A stretch of 64,000 nt of DNA from Hydrogenothermus marinus (lineage in GTDB: Bacteria > Aquificota > Aquificia > Aquificales > Hydrogenothermaceae): positions 124,001 through 188,000 of the forward strand of contig NZ_REFO01000011.1 in the NCBI RefSeq assembly GCF_003688665.1, given 5' to 3'. The notes beneath the pieces are model-generated. The model did no database searches. It was not told the DNA's origin and saw nothing but the letters and a program-made list of their open reading frames with translations. The position numbers and the translations under genes were made by a program. Shown in pieces: positions 41,992 through 52,039 of this stretch. The first letter of the stretch is position 1. Each line of letters begins with the position of its first letter.

Positions 41992-42456
41992 ATGAAAAAG
42001 GTATTATTTTTTCTACTTGTATTAATTTTTTCATCTTATGCAAAAGATAATGAAGTTAGGAAGGTTGTTTTTGATTTAAGAACAGGAGATATAAAAAAGT
42101 TTGAAAATACTATTAATGGAATAGCAAAACATATTGATTACTATGAGTCCCAATTTAAAACATTAAAGGTAGTTATAGTAGCCCATGGAGATAGCTATAA
42201 ATTTTTCCTAAAAGATTTATCAAAAACTCCTTATAAAAATGATAAAGAGCTTTTAAAAAAACAAAAACTGTTATATGAAAGATTAAAAAATTTACATGAT
42301 TTTTATAAAGTAAAATTTGAAATATGCAAACTCGGAATGGAAGCAAGACATTTGGATATAAGTAATTTATATCCATTTGTAAAACCAGTTTATTCTGCCT
42401 TAGTTGGCCTTGTAGAATGGCAAAATAAAGGATATGCTTATATGCCAATATTTTAA
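41992..42456 (+). CDS. Periplasmic DsrE/DsrF-like protein
   Basis: The 154-aa precursor has a signal peptide (about residues 1-17, MKKVLFFLLVLIFSSYA). The mature part shows the DsrE fold: VVIVAHGDSYKFFL and FEICKLGMEARHL, with a single conserved-position Cys, then YPFVKPVYSALVGLVEWQNKGYAYMPI. Such exported DsrE-like proteins often occur in sulfur-oxidising bacteria, with sulfur-carrier roles suggested but not proven. AGGAGTAG precedes the ATG. The neighbours lipA (sulfur insertion) and trpS give little context. Confidence 0.75.
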   Translation: MKKVLFFLLVLIFSSYAKDNEVRKVVFDLRTGDIKKFENTINGIAKHIDYYESQFKTLKVVIVAHGDSYKFFLKDLSKTPYKNDKELLKKQKLLYERLKNLHDFYKVKFEICKLGMEARHLDISNLYPFVKPVYSALVGLVEWQNKGYAYMPIF

Positions 42457-42471
42457 GAAGGAGGTAAAGAT

Positions 42472-43725
42472 TTGAAAATAGTTAGTGGAATGAGACCTAC
42501 AGGTAAACTTCATATTGGACATTATTTTGGAGTTATACAAAACTGGTTAAAACTACAAGAAGAACATGAATGTTATTTTTTTATAGCAGATTGGCATGCT
42601 TTAACAAATAAATATAAAGAAACAGAAAATCTTAAAGAAAATATAAGACAGATGATAATAGATTGGCTTGCTTGTGGATTAAATCCTGAAAAATCTACAT
42701 TATTTATACAATCATTGGTAAAACAACATGCAGAACTATCTTTACTTTTTTCTATGATTACACCAAAAAGTTGGCTTGAATTAAACCCATCATATAAAGA
42801 TTTAAAGTTTAATCTTTTTTATCAATACTTAAAAGATTTCTTCTTAGGAAAAAAAATAAAAATAAACCAAGCACCTCCAGCTGAAAGCTTTGAAGAAGCT
42901 TATGAAAAAGCAAATGGAAAACAAAAAAATAAAATATTTGAAGAATATTTAAAAGAGATTTTCCATAAAGCTTTTTACAATAAAAAAGGTTTAGATTTTG
43001 ATTATTTAAAAGAAACATTAATAAAATTTGGACTTCAGAAAAAAATAGTTGAAGAAGCAGTAAAAAATTTAAAAGAAGGAGATGTTGGTAAAGATATAGA
43101 TACCCTTGGATTTTTATCTTATCCTGTTTTACAAGCGGCAGATATTCTTATATATAAAGCAGATGCAGTACCTGTAGGTGAAGATCAACTTCCACATATA
43201 GAACTTACAAGAGAAATTGCAAGAAGATTTAATAATCTATACAAAGAGATTTTTCCTGAACCAAAAGCAATGTTAACAGAAGAGGCAAAACTACTTGGAA
43301 TAGATGGAAGAAAAATGTCTAAATCTTATAATAATGCTATTTATCTATCAGATGATAATGAAACTGTTGATAATAAAGTATTACAGATGAAAACAGACCC
43401 AAAAAGAATTAAGAAAACTGACCCTGGTAATCCTGAAGTTTGCACTGTATTTGATTATCACAAGATATTTACTAAAGATGAACTTCTTTTAAATGATATA
43501 GATAAAAAATGTAGAAATGCAGAAATAGGCTGTGTTGAATGTAAAAAAATACTTGCAAAAAACTTAAATAATTTTCTAAATCCTATAAGAGAAAAAAGAA
43601 AAGAGATTGAAAAAGATATTAAAAAGTATGAAAAAATATTCATAGATGGAAGTTTAAAATGCCGACAAATTGCAGAAAATACAATGGAAGAAGTTAAAGA
43701 TGCAATGAATTTATATAAAATTTAA
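42472..43725 (+). CDS. trpS: Tryptophanyl-tRNA synthetase with a large internal insertion
   Basis: A class I synthetase of 417 aa, against ~330 for typical bacterial TrpRS. HIGH-like LHIGHYFG is at residues 13-20 and KMSKSYNN at 281-288; DILIYKADAVPVGEDQLPHIE is the specificity region. About 85 extra residues, Lys/Glu-rich and helical, lie between WLELNPSYKD (101-110) and LGFLSYPVLQAADIL (212-226). The start is TTG with AGGAGGT eight bases upstream. The gene closes the lipA run and is followed by a terminator. Confidence 0.93.
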   Translation: MKIVSGMRPTGKLHIGHYFGVIQNWLKLQEEHECYFFIADWHALTNKYKETENLKENIRQMIIDWLACGLNPEKSTLFIQSLVKQHAELSLLFSMITPKSWLELNPSYKDLKFNLFYQYLKDFFLGKKIKINQAPPAESFEEAYEKANGKQKNKIFEEYLKEIFHKAFYNKKGLDFDYLKETLIKFGLQKKIVEEAVKNLKEGDVGKDIDTLGFLSYPVLQAADILIYKADAVPVGEDQLPHIELTREIARRFNNLYKEIFPEPKAMLTEEAKLLGIDGRKMSKSYNNAIYLSDDNETVDNKVLQMKTDPKRIKKTDPGNPEVCTVFDYHKIFTKDELLLNDIDKKCRNAEIGCVECKKILAKNLNNFLNPIREKRKEIEKDIKKYEKIFIDGSLKCRQIAENTMEEVKDAMNLYKI

Positions 43726-43743
43726 GGGGCAAAGCCCCCTTTT

Positions 43744-43746
<3 letters not shown>
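43724..43746. terminator. Intrinsic terminator between trpS and gap
   Basis: AAGGGGC and GCCCCCTT (43724-43741) form a GC-rich stem with an AAA loop, followed by a run of T. It lies between convergent genes and can act on trpS. Confidence 0.7.
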
Positions 43747-44766
<1,020 letters not shown>

Positions 44767-46356
44767 TTATAAAATAATTTCTTTTGCTTTTAAAATTTCA
44801 GGAATTTGTTGTATTTCTTCAAGAATTGTTTTGTTTAATCTATCATCAAGTTGTAATGCACCAAGAGCAATTTTTCCTTTTTCAAGTCTTCCAAGTCTAA
44901 ATCCTGCTATATTTATATTATGTTTAGCAAGTATTTCTCCTATTTTAGCTATTACTCCTGGAACATCTTTGTTTTCAAATATTAATATAACTCCTGTAGG
45001 CTCAATATCAATCCAGTAATTATCTATTAGCATAATTCTTGGTATTTTTCCATAAAATGCAGTTCCACCAACAACCTTTTCTTCTTTCTCATTTTTAGCA
45101 GTAATTTTTATGAAATCTTTAAAGTTTTCCCCTCTTTCTTTGGTTGTTTTTACTATATTAATTCCTCTTTCCTTTGCTATATATGGAGCATTAATAATAT
45201 TTACTGGTATATCCAGGGCTGGTGATAAAAATCCTTTTAAAACATAAGCAGAAATCGGGTCTATATGTTCCTTTATATCTCCTCTTGTTTCTATAATTAT
45301 CTCTTGGAAATTTCCTCCTGCATATTGGGCTAATAAACTTCCAAGTTTTTCTGCAAGTTCAAGATATGCTTTTATAGAAGCAAGTCCTTCTGTAATTGTA
45401 AATGGTGCGTTTACTGCAGATTCTACAAATCTTCCTTTAAGAGCATTTATTACCTGTTGTGCAACTTTTATAGCAACATTGTCTTGAGATTCATAAGTAT
45501 TTGCTCCTATATGTGGAGAAAGGCTAATATTATCAAACTCAAAAAGTCTTCTTATTTTCTCATCTGGAGGTTCTTTTGAAAATACATCAAGGCCAATTCC
45601 TGCAAATTTACCTTTTTTCATATATTTATATAATGCATCTTCATCAACAATACCACCTCTTGCTGCATTTACAAAATAAACACCATCTTTTAATAATCCA
45701 ATCTCTCTTTCTCCTATCATTCCTTTAGTTTCTTCAGTTAAAGGACAATGAAGTGTAAGTATATCCACTCTTTTTAATAAATCATCAAGATTTTCAACAA
45801 GTTCAACACCAAGTCTATCGCCTTTTTCTCTTGGAATATATGGATCATATGCTATTACTGTTGCTCCTGATGCTTTACATCTTATTGCAACTTGAGAACC
45901 AACATTTCCAAGTCCTATAATCCCAACAACTTTTCCATTTAACTCTTCACCCATAAATTTTTTTCTATTCCAGTTTCCTTTAAGCATATCTTCATGGGCA
46001 AGATGTAATTTTCTTAAAATAGCATACATATGAGCCATTGTAAGCTCTGCGGCACCTACAGTATTTGCTCCTGGTGTATTTACTACTAATATTCCTCTTT
46101 TAGAACATTCTTCTAAATCTACATTATCAACACCAACTCCTGCTCTACCAACAACTTTTAATTTTTCTGCTCTTTCTAAAAGCTCTTTAGTTACAGGTGT
46201 TCTACTTCTTGTAATTATTGCATCATAATCTTTAATTATTTCAAGAAGTTCTGCGAACTGAATTTCTGGCTGGTAATCTACTTCTATATCTTCTTCCTGA
46301 TTTAAAATATCTAAACCTTTTGTTGAAATATGATCAGCTACTAAAACTTTAAACAA
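44767..46356 (-). CDS. serA: D-3-phosphoglycerate dehydrogenase
   Basis: The 529-aa long-form SerA oxidises 3-phosphoglycerate in serine synthesis. Order: substrate-binding domain, NAD Rossmann domain with GIIGLGNVGSQVA and the catalytic Arg/Glu/His region ending SPHIGANTYESQDNVA, an intervening ASB domain (about 320-450), and a C-terminal ACT domain (IFENKDVPGVIAKIGEIL), likely for serine feedback. AGGAGGT precedes the ATG. gap lies 12 bases downstream. Confidence 0.95.
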   Translation of the reverse strand: MFKVLVADHISTKGLDILNQEEDIEVDYQPEIQFAELLEIIKDYDAIITRSRTPVTKELLERAEKLKVVGRAGVGVDNVDLEECSKRGILVVNTPGANTVGAAELTMAHMYAILRKLHLAHEDMLKGNWNRKKFMGEELNGKVVGIIGLGNVGSQVAIRCKASGATVIAYDPYIPREKGDRLGVELVENLDDLLKRVDILTLHCPLTEETKGMIGEREIGLLKDGVYFVNAARGGIVDEDALYKYMKKGKFAGIGLDVFSKEPPDEKIRRLFEFDNISLSPHIGANTYESQDNVAIKVAQQVINALKGRFVESAVNAPFTITEGLASIKAYLELAEKLGSLLAQYAGGNFQEIIIETRGDIKEHIDPISAYVLKGFLSPALDIPVNIINAPYIAKERGINIVKTTKERGENFKDFIKITAKNEKEEKVVGGTAFYGKIPRIMLIDNYWIDIEPTGVILIFENKDVPGVIAKIGEILAKHNINIAGFRLGRLEKGKIALGALQLDDRLNKTILEEIQQIPEILKAKEIIL

Positions 46357-46447
46357 GATTTACCTCCTACTACTTGATTAAAATTAAATTATACTTCAAA
46401 ATTAGATATAAAGTTATAATAATTTTATTGTTTTTAAGGAGGTTAAG

Positions 46448-46609
46448 ATGGATACTGAAAGTCAATGGTGGGAGCTTGCAGGAATAATATTTTTTACTTT
46501 TATGGTTGTAACTGTTGGTCTTTTATGGGGACTTGCTATAAAAGCTAGTTATAATGAAGAAAAAATGAAACAAAAACAAAATCAAAAGGAAAATCAAGAT
46601 GGAAAATGA
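46448..46609 (+). CDS. Small single-TM protein, unknown function
   Basis: A 53-aa frame with a strong AAGGAGG seven bases before its ATG. The sequence has an acidic start with a Trp pair (MDTESQWWELAG), a TM helix (about residues 9-31) and a tail of Lys, Gln and Asn (KQKQNQKENQ). It overlaps the next gene by 11 bases, which implies coupling. It is the first gene of the seven-gene run to mnmC2. I do not recognise the family; it looks like a respiratory-complex accessory peptide, which is only an impression. Confidence 0.65.
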   Translation: MDTESQWWELAGIIFFTFMVVTVGLLWGLAIKASYNEEKMKQKQNQKENQDGK

Positions 46610-47105
46610 AAAAAAGGGTTTAAACTGGCCTTTGATAGTAATTACTGGATTTGGTGTTGTTGGAGTTTTTATAATAACTTTTATATTTGTTCAACAACTT
46701 GCAATTAGAACTGTAAAAGAAGCTATTTTACTTGAAAAAGCATATCCAAAAGTAAAACCTCAAGAATATATAAATGAGTTAAAAATAGAAGCTAAAAAAA
46801 ATAAATTAACATTAATAGAAATAGCAAAATCAGATAAAGTTTTTGTATATCAATTAATAAAAAAAGATTTACTAAAAAAATTTATGGAAGAAGTTCCAAA
46901 TGCATCTATCTCTGCAGTAGTTACACTATCTATATATGATTTAGGAGATGGAACTTCTATTGTTGCTACAAATCCTTATATATGGGATATGATACTTCCA
47001 TCAAACTATTTAGATGATATTGTTCAAAATTATAGTCAGGAAATTTCTCTTATTTTAGATGATATTTATTGGAAATTAAAAGAGAAAAAGAAGGAGCTAA
47101 AATAA
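46599..47105 (+). CDS. Membrane-anchored protein, unknown function
   Basis: A 168-aa protein with one N-terminal TM helix (about residues 10-30) and a soluble domain of ~135 residues. The segment ISAVVTLSIYDLGDGTSIVATNPYIWDMILPS has a weak likeness to DUF302-type folds, but I would not assign it. It overlaps the upstream small TM gene by 11 bases and the downstream PTPS gene by one, so it belongs to that operon. Confidence 0.7.
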   Translation: MENEKKGLNWPLIVITGFGVVGVFIITFIFVQQLAIRTVKEAILLEKAYPKVKPQEYINELKIEAKKNKLTLIEIAKSDKVFVYQLIKKDLLKKFMEEVPNASISAVVTLSIYDLGDGTSIVATNPYIWDMILPSNYLDDIVQNYSQEISLILDDIYWKLKEKKKELK

Positions 47106-47452
47106 TGCCATATATAGTAAGAGTTAGAAAAGAATTCCAAGCAGCTCATTTTTTAACAGATTACCATGGAAAACCAGAACCTCTCCATGGACATACTTGG
47201 GAAGTTGAAATATTTATAAGAGCAGATAAGCTTGATAAAGGTGGAATGGGTTTTGATTTTATAGAGATAGATAAATTTTTAGATGAGATATTACCAAATT
47301 ATAAATGTATGAATGATATATATGATTTTTCTCCAAGTGCAGAAAATGTTGCAAAATATCTATATGATAAAATTAAAGAAAGATATCCATCTCTTCAAAA
47401 AGTTGTAGTATGGGAAACAAAACATGGTGGAGCAGAATATTATGAAGAATAA
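47105..47452 (+). CDS. 6-pyruvoyl-tetrahydropterin synthase/QueD-family protein, PTPS-III-like active site
   Basis: The 115-aa T-fold protein starts at MPYIVRV, with AAGGAG upstream; the longer frame is rejected. Zinc ligands are the His in FQAAHFL and both in LHGHTWEV, and WETKHGGAEY holds the conserved Glu. The catalytic Cys of QueD (four before HGH) is Pro here, while Glu stands at -3 (PEPLHGH), as in PTPS-III proteins that replace FolB in folate synthesis. The usual LDHxxLND is also altered (LPNYKCMND). So it may serve folate, queuosine (queE and folE are at 39-40 kb) or both. Confidence 0.8.
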   Translation: MPYIVRVRKEFQAAHFLTDYHGKPEPLHGHTWEVEIFIRADKLDKGGMGFDFIEIDKFLDEILPNYKCMNDIYDFSPSAENVAKYLYDKIKERYPSLQKVVVWETKHGGAEYYEE

Positions 47453-48209
47453 AATAATATTTTTAATCTTATTTCTAATTGGATTTGCTTATGCTGATAC
47501 TTTAATAATTAATAAAAAAGGAAAAGATACTTATATACAAGAAGAAAAATTTATGTTTGCAGAAGGTGAAAATGTAATTGGTCCTATAAAACTTATTCCA
47601 ATTATATCTTCTTCATTAATTAAAGTAGAATTAAAAAATGGCTATTTAATAAGTTATCTTTTATCAGATTTTAATAAAAACTGGGAAAAAAATTTAAAAG
47701 GAAAAATAGTATCTGTAGAAGGAAATGGAAGATTTATAACTGGAAAAGTAATAGATATACAAGATAACTATATAATAATTGATACTCCAAAAGGTATTAC
47801 AATCACTACTATTCCAAAATTTCCAGCAAGAATATCTTTAAAAGGAAAATTTCAAGATAGTTTCTCACCAACTTTAAATTTAAAGATTTATTCAAAAGAT
47901 ATTCAAGAAAAAACAATAAAAATTATTTATCCTGTTGAAGGTATTAAATATTCAATGAAATATATTGAGGAAAATAAAAGATTAACTGCTTATTTTATAC
48001 TTGAAAATAATACTCCTGTTGATTTTAAAAATATAGATTTAGTTTTAAAAGGAAACTTTTTTACAAAGAAATTTAAAAATGTATATCTACCAGCTTTTAG
48101 TAAAAAAGTAATAAAAGCAGATATCCCTCCAGAAAAATATGAAGAAGGAATTATTTATAAATACAAAAATCAAACTTTTAACAAAACAACTATATATAAA
48201 AGCAAGTAA
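47442..48209 (+). CDS. Exported protein with DUF4139-like features
   Basis: A 255-aa precursor starting MKNKIIFLILFLIGFAYA, a signal peptide followed by DTLIINKKG. The start is the Met 18 bases into the longest frame, overlapping the PTPS gene by 11 bases. The mature part is beta-rich; VEGIKYSMKYIEENKRLTAY and LENNTPVDFKNIDLVLKG recall DUF4139 proteins, in which a beta domain ends in phrases such as W.A.Y and N.T..DF.N..L.L. The function is unknown; likely periplasmic. rsmI overlaps its stop by one base. Confidence 0.6.
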   Translation: MKNKIIFLILFLIGFAYADTLIINKKGKDTYIQEEKFMFAEGENVIGPIKLIPIISSSLIKVELKNGYLISYLLSDFNKNWEKNLKGKIVSVEGNGRFITGKVIDIQDNYIIIDTPKGITITTIPKFPARISLKGKFQDSFSPTLNLKIYSKDIQEKTIKIIYPVEGIKYSMKYIEENKRLTAYFILENNTPVDFKNIDLVLKGNFFTKKFKNVYLPAFSKKVIKADIPPEKYEEGIIYKYKNQTFNKTTIYKSK

Positions 48210-49051
48210 TGGCAACTTTATATGTTGTGGCAACACCAATTGGAAATCTTGAAGATATTACATTTAGAGCTATTAAAATTTTAAAATCTGTAAATTATAT
48301 TGCTTGCGAAGATACAAGACAGACAAAAAAACTTTTAAATCATTATGGAATAGAAGGTAAAAAATTAATATCCTACTTTGAGCATAATGAAGAAAAATCT
48401 GCAGAAAGAATACTAAAAATATTAGAAAAAGAAGATGTTGCTTTAGTCTCAGATGCAGGAACACCAACTTTATCTGACCCTGGATATAAACTTGTAAAAC
48501 TTGCTTATGAAAAAGGCTTTAAAGTTTCTCCTATACCGGGAGCATTTGCAGGAGCTACTGCTTTATCTGCTTCAGGACTTCCTACTGATAAATTTTTATT
48601 TGTAGGATTTTTACCAAATAAAGATACTAAAAGAAAACAGCAGTTAGAATGGCTAAAAGAATGTGGAATTACTTTTATTTTATATGAAAGTCCAAAAAGG
48701 GTTTTAAAAACATTACAAGCAATACAAGATATATTACCTTCGTCAGAAGTTGTAGTTGCAAAAGAACTTACAAAAATACATGAAGAATTTATAAGAGGAA
48801 AAGCATCTGAAATAATTAAATATCTTGAAGAAAATCCAGACAAACTAAAAGGAGAGTTTGTAATTATATGCTATCCAGAAGAAGAAAAAGAAAGTAGTAA
48901 AGAAGATATGATAAAAGAGATAAAAACTTTAAAAGAAAAAGGAATAAAAACTAAAGAGATAGCAAAAAAAGTTGCAGAAAAATACAATATTTCAAAAAAG
49001 GAAGCTTATAATTTAGCAATAGAGGAAGAAAATGAAAAAAGTGATATTTGA
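48209..49051 (+). CDS. rsmI: 16S rRNA (cytidine(1402)-2'-O)-methyltransferase
   Basis: The 280-aa SAM enzyme 2'-O-methylates C1402 in the ribosomal decoding centre. It is a tetrapyrrole-methylase-fold protein with VATPIGNLEDITFRA, CEDTRQTKKLLNHY, LVSDAGTPTLSDPG and PIPGAFAGATALSASG. Length is standard, with a C-terminal Lys/Glu-rich helical region. It is coupled on both sides: one-base overlap with the exported protein gene and 20-base overlap with the FAH-family gene. Confidence 0.95.
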   Translation: MATLYVVATPIGNLEDITFRAIKILKSVNYIACEDTRQTKKLLNHYGIEGKKLISYFEHNEEKSAERILKILEKEDVALVSDAGTPTLSDPGYKLVKLAYEKGFKVSPIPGAFAGATALSASGLPTDKFLFVGFLPNKDTKRKQQLEWLKECGITFILYESPKRVLKTLQAIQDILPSSEVVVAKELTKIHEEFIRGKASEIIKYLEENPDKLKGEFVIICYPEEEKESSKEDMIKEIKTLKEKGIKTKEIAKKVAEKYNISKKEAYNLAIEEENEKSDI

Positions 49052-49637
49052 AGGAAAAGATATTTTCCCAACTAAAATATTATGTGTTGGTAGGAATTAT
49101 GTAGAACATATAAAAGAGTTAAATAATAAAATTCCAGATGATATTGTATTTTTTATAAAACCAAACTCTTCTATTTCAGGTCAGATTATAAAACCAGCCA
49201 AAAAATGTAGATATGAAGGGGAAATATCCTTTTTAATATTTGATAATCAGATAAAAGCAGTTGGATTTGGAATAGATTTAACCTTAGTAGAAGAACAAGA
49301 AAAAGCAAAAAAAGAAGGACTTCCTTGGGAAAAAGCAAAAGCCTTTGATAACTCTGCTATTTTTTCAGAATTTGTAGAAATAAATAATTTAGAAAATTTA
49401 CAGATGGAGCTTTATATAAATGACAATCTAAGACAAAAAGTAGATATAAGCTTAATGATATATAAGCCATATCAGATAATACAAAAAGCCTGTGAATATT
49501 TTTCATTTAAAAATGGAGATATTTTAATGACAGGAACGCCAAAAGGAGTTGGATATTTTGAAAAAGGTGATAAATTTGTAGGAAGAATTTTAAAAAATAA
49601 TGAAATTATTGTAGAAAAAGAATGGATAGTAAGATAG
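49032..49637 (+). CDS. Fumarylacetoacetate hydrolase (FAH) family protein
   Basis: A 201-aa protein with the FAH fold: KILCVGRNYVEHIKEL at the start, FFIKPNSSISG, the metal-binding acid in CRYEGEISFLI, and ILMTGTPKGVGYFEKGD. Bacterial members include acylpyruvases and oxaloacetate decarboxylases (YcgM/FAHD1 type), which is the most likely class given the short length. Repair of oxaloacetate-type metabolites would suit a reductive TCA organism, but this is inference. Confidence 0.85.
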   Translation: MKKVIFEGKDIFPTKILCVGRNYVEHIKELNNKIPDDIVFFIKPNSSISGQIIKPAKKCRYEGEISFLIFDNQIKAVGFGIDLTLVEEQEKAKKEGLPWEKAKAFDNSAIFSEFVEINNLENLQMELYINDNLRQKVDISLMIYKPYQIIQKACEYFSFKNGDILMTGTPKGVGYFEKGDKFVGRILKNNEIIVEKEWIVR

Positions 49638-50476
49638 TAACAGCAGACGGAACAGAAACTTTTTTTAATAAAGAATATAATGAAGCTTACCATAGTACAA
49701 AAGCAGGAGCTTATACTGAAAGTCTTCATAAATTTATAAATCCAACAAAAATAAAAGAACTGGCAAAAAATCAAAATCAGATAAATATTTTAGATGTAGG
49801 TTTTGGTCTTGCATATAATGTTGCAGTCTGTTATACAGAAGCTATAAAAGTAAATCCGGATATAAAACTTAATATCATCTCAATTGAAAAAGATGAAAAA
49901 AATTTTGAAAGAATAAAAAAGTTTAATATTCCTACCGAATTAGAAAAAGCTTATCAAATAATAAATTTAGGTATTTTTGAAAAAGAAAATGTAGGAAAAA
50001 ATGAATATAAAATTTATAAAGTAGAAAATAAAAATCTAAATCTAAAAGTAATTTTAGGAGAAGGAAGACAGATTTTAAAAGATTTATCCTTAGAAATTTC
50101 AAACTTTTTTGATGGAGTGTTTTATGATGCATTTTCTCCAAAGGTTAACACAGAGATGTGGACTGTAAATATTTTTAAGATAGTTAAAAATTTAATGAAA
50201 GAAAAAGCTATTTTGGCAACTTATAGTGCATCTTTAGCAGTTAGAAAAGGTTTAATAGAAGCAGGTTTTAAGATAGGTCTTGTTGAACCAATAGGAAGAA
50301 AAAGTTATTCAACAGTAGCAACAATAAATGGTAGTATTCCACCTTTAACAGAAAAAGAAGAAAAAAGATTAAAAGAATCTCCTTATGCTACTTCTTATTA
50401 TGATAATGAGAACTTAGACTTACCAAAAGAAATCATAAAAGAAAACTGGGAAAAAAGATTAAAAGATAAACTTTAG
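49622..50476 (+). CDS. tRNA 5-aminomethyl-2-thiouridine methyltransferase MnmC2-like (DUF752), stand-alone
   Basis: The 284-aa protein has the DUF752 layout: TADGTETFFNKEYNEAYHS, SAM-binding ILDVGFGLAYNVAV, FDGVFYDAFSPKVNTEMW, and RKSYSTVATIN. DUF752 from Aquifex was characterised as a tRNA methyltransferase that works without the fused oxidase domain of proteobacterial MnmC. It would complete mnm5U34 on tRNAs thiolated by MnmA, whose gene is at 16.3 kb. The gene overlaps the FAH gene by 16 bases and converges with lnt by four. Confidence 0.87.
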   Translation: MDSKIVTADGTETFFNKEYNEAYHSTKAGAYTESLHKFINPTKIKELAKNQNQINILDVGFGLAYNVAVCYTEAIKVNPDIKLNIISIEKDEKNFERIKKFNIPTELEKAYQIINLGIFEKENVGKNEYKIYKVENKNLNLKVILGEGRQILKDLSLEISNFFDGVFYDAFSPKVNTEMWTVNIFKIVKNLMKEKAILATYSASLAVRKGLIEAGFKIGLVEPIGRKSYSTVATINGSIPPLTEKEEKRLKESPYATSYYDNENLDLPKEIIKENWEKRLKDKL

Positions 50477-51975
50477 CTACTTCTTTTTATTAAAAAGCTT
50501 ATATATCCAATAAATAAGATAATAAAAAGAATAAATAAAATATTTTTATACTTAATCCAAAAAGTATTTTCTGATAAAAGTTTAACATCTGCAATAAGAA
50601 TATCTCTTTTAAATAATGGTAATTTTTTTTCTACTGTACCATCAGGTAAAATTACTGCAGAAATTCCTGTATTTGTAGCTCTTATTAAAAATCTGCCGGT
50701 TTCAACTGCTCTAATTCTTGCCATCTCAAAATGCTGAAAAGGAGCAGAAGTTTTTCCAAACCATGCATCATTTGAAACATTTACAATAATATTTCCTTTT
50801 TTTGCAAAGTCTGATACAAAATTTGGGAATATTGCCTCAAAACATATTAAAGGAATAAACTTAAAATCTTTATAATTTAAAATATTCATTCTTTCTCCTG
50901 ATTTAAAATCATATCCTTCAAGATATGGAAATAAACTTGAAAAAAGCTTAAAAGGAAAAGGAGTATATTCACCAAAAGGAACAAGCTTTATTTTGTTATA
51001 AAAATCAACTAAATTATGATTTTCATCAAATAAAAATAATGAGTTAAATAAATAAAGCTTATCATCAATATACATAAAGTTATCAAGTCCTATTAAAAAT
51101 GGGATCTTATAAGGTTTTATCTCTTTAAAAAATTTATCCTTAATCTCACTTTCTGAAAAATAGAAAAATGGAACTGCAGATTCTGGAAGAATTATCAAAT
51201 CAGGATTTTGTTTTACTGCTTTTTTAAATAAATTTAAATAAACATTAAGTATGTAATCAGAATATTTTTTATCATTTTGTTTAATATCTTCTTCTATATT
51301 TCCTTGTAAAATAGCTATTTTATAACTTTTTCCATAAAAACTTTTTTTATAAAATGAAAAAAATGTATAAGGAACTATAAAAATAATTACTGCTAAAGCA
51401 AAATAGATAATATTTTTTCTTTTAATTGAATAAAAAATCAAAGAAGAGATTAATATAACAATAAAAGAAAGTCCATAAATTCCAATATAAGATGCTAAAT
51501 TTTCTATAGGATGCATATAAGAAATCATATAACCTGCTAAATTCCATGGAAACCCAGAATATGGAAAATACTCTCTTGATATTTCTATTAAAACCCATAA
51601 AAAAGGAGCTAAAAATATAGCAATTAATCCAAATCTGTTAATAAATCCTTTTAAAATTAAAGAAAATGAAACAAAATATAAAATAGAATAAAAAAAAGAA
51701 AATAAAATTAACAATAAAATAGAAACAAAAATATTTACACCACCATAATAATTAATGGCTTTTATTATCCAGTAATAAGAAAATAAAGCAAAAGAAAAAC
51801 CAGTTATAAAAGAATAAAAAAGAGTATATTTATAACTATTTTCAGCAGTTAACTGAAATAATATAAAAAAGCCTATAATAAAAGCAAAAGGAATATAAAA
51901 GTTAGGTAAAGAGATAGACAATAAAATTCCTGCGACTATAGACAAACTTGTATTTTTCATTATAATTTTAGTCAT
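50473..51975 (-). CDS. lnt: Apolipoprotein N-acyltransferase
   Basis: A 500-aa inner-membrane enzyme that adds the third acyl chain to lipoproteins. About seven hydrophobic segments fill residues 1-190; the nitrilase-like periplasmic domain follows with the Glu-Lys-Cys triad in LPESAVPF, KIKLVPFGEYTPF and LICFEAIFP, and a last TM helix. Lipoproteins such as the one at 52.5 kb would be its substrates. A second in-frame Met (MKN, five codons in) is an alternative start. Confidence 0.93.
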   Translation of the reverse strand: MTKIIMKNTSLSIVAGILLSISLPNFYIPFAFIIGFFILFQLTAENSYKYTLFYSFITGFSFALFSYYWIIKAINYYGGVNIFVSILLLILFSFFYSILYFVSFSLILKGFINRFGLIAIFLAPFLWVLIEISREYFPYSGFPWNLAGYMISYMHPIENLASYIGIYGLSFIVILISSLIFYSIKRKNIIYFALAVIIFIVPYTFFSFYKKSFYGKSYKIAILQGNIEEDIKQNDKKYSDYILNVYLNLFKKAVKQNPDLIILPESAVPFFYFSESEIKDKFFKEIKPYKIPFLIGLDNFMYIDDKLYLFNSLFLFDENHNLVDFYNKIKLVPFGEYTPFPFKLFSSLFPYLEGYDFKSGERMNILNYKDFKFIPLICFEAIFPNFVSDFAKKGNIIVNVSNDAWFGKTSAPFQHFEMARIRAVETGRFLIRATNTGISAVILPDGTVEKKLPLFKRDILIADVKLLSENTFWIKYKNILFILFIILFIGYISFLIKRSS

Positions 51976-52039
51976 AGATAAACCTTAAAATTTGTTTTAT
52001 TTAATTTTAATAAAAAATATAAAAAAGAGGTAATGTAAA

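Noticed and set aside
48505-48843. 112-codon frame opposite rsmI
   Set aside because: Fully contained in rsmI on the other strand; low-complexity shadow sequence.
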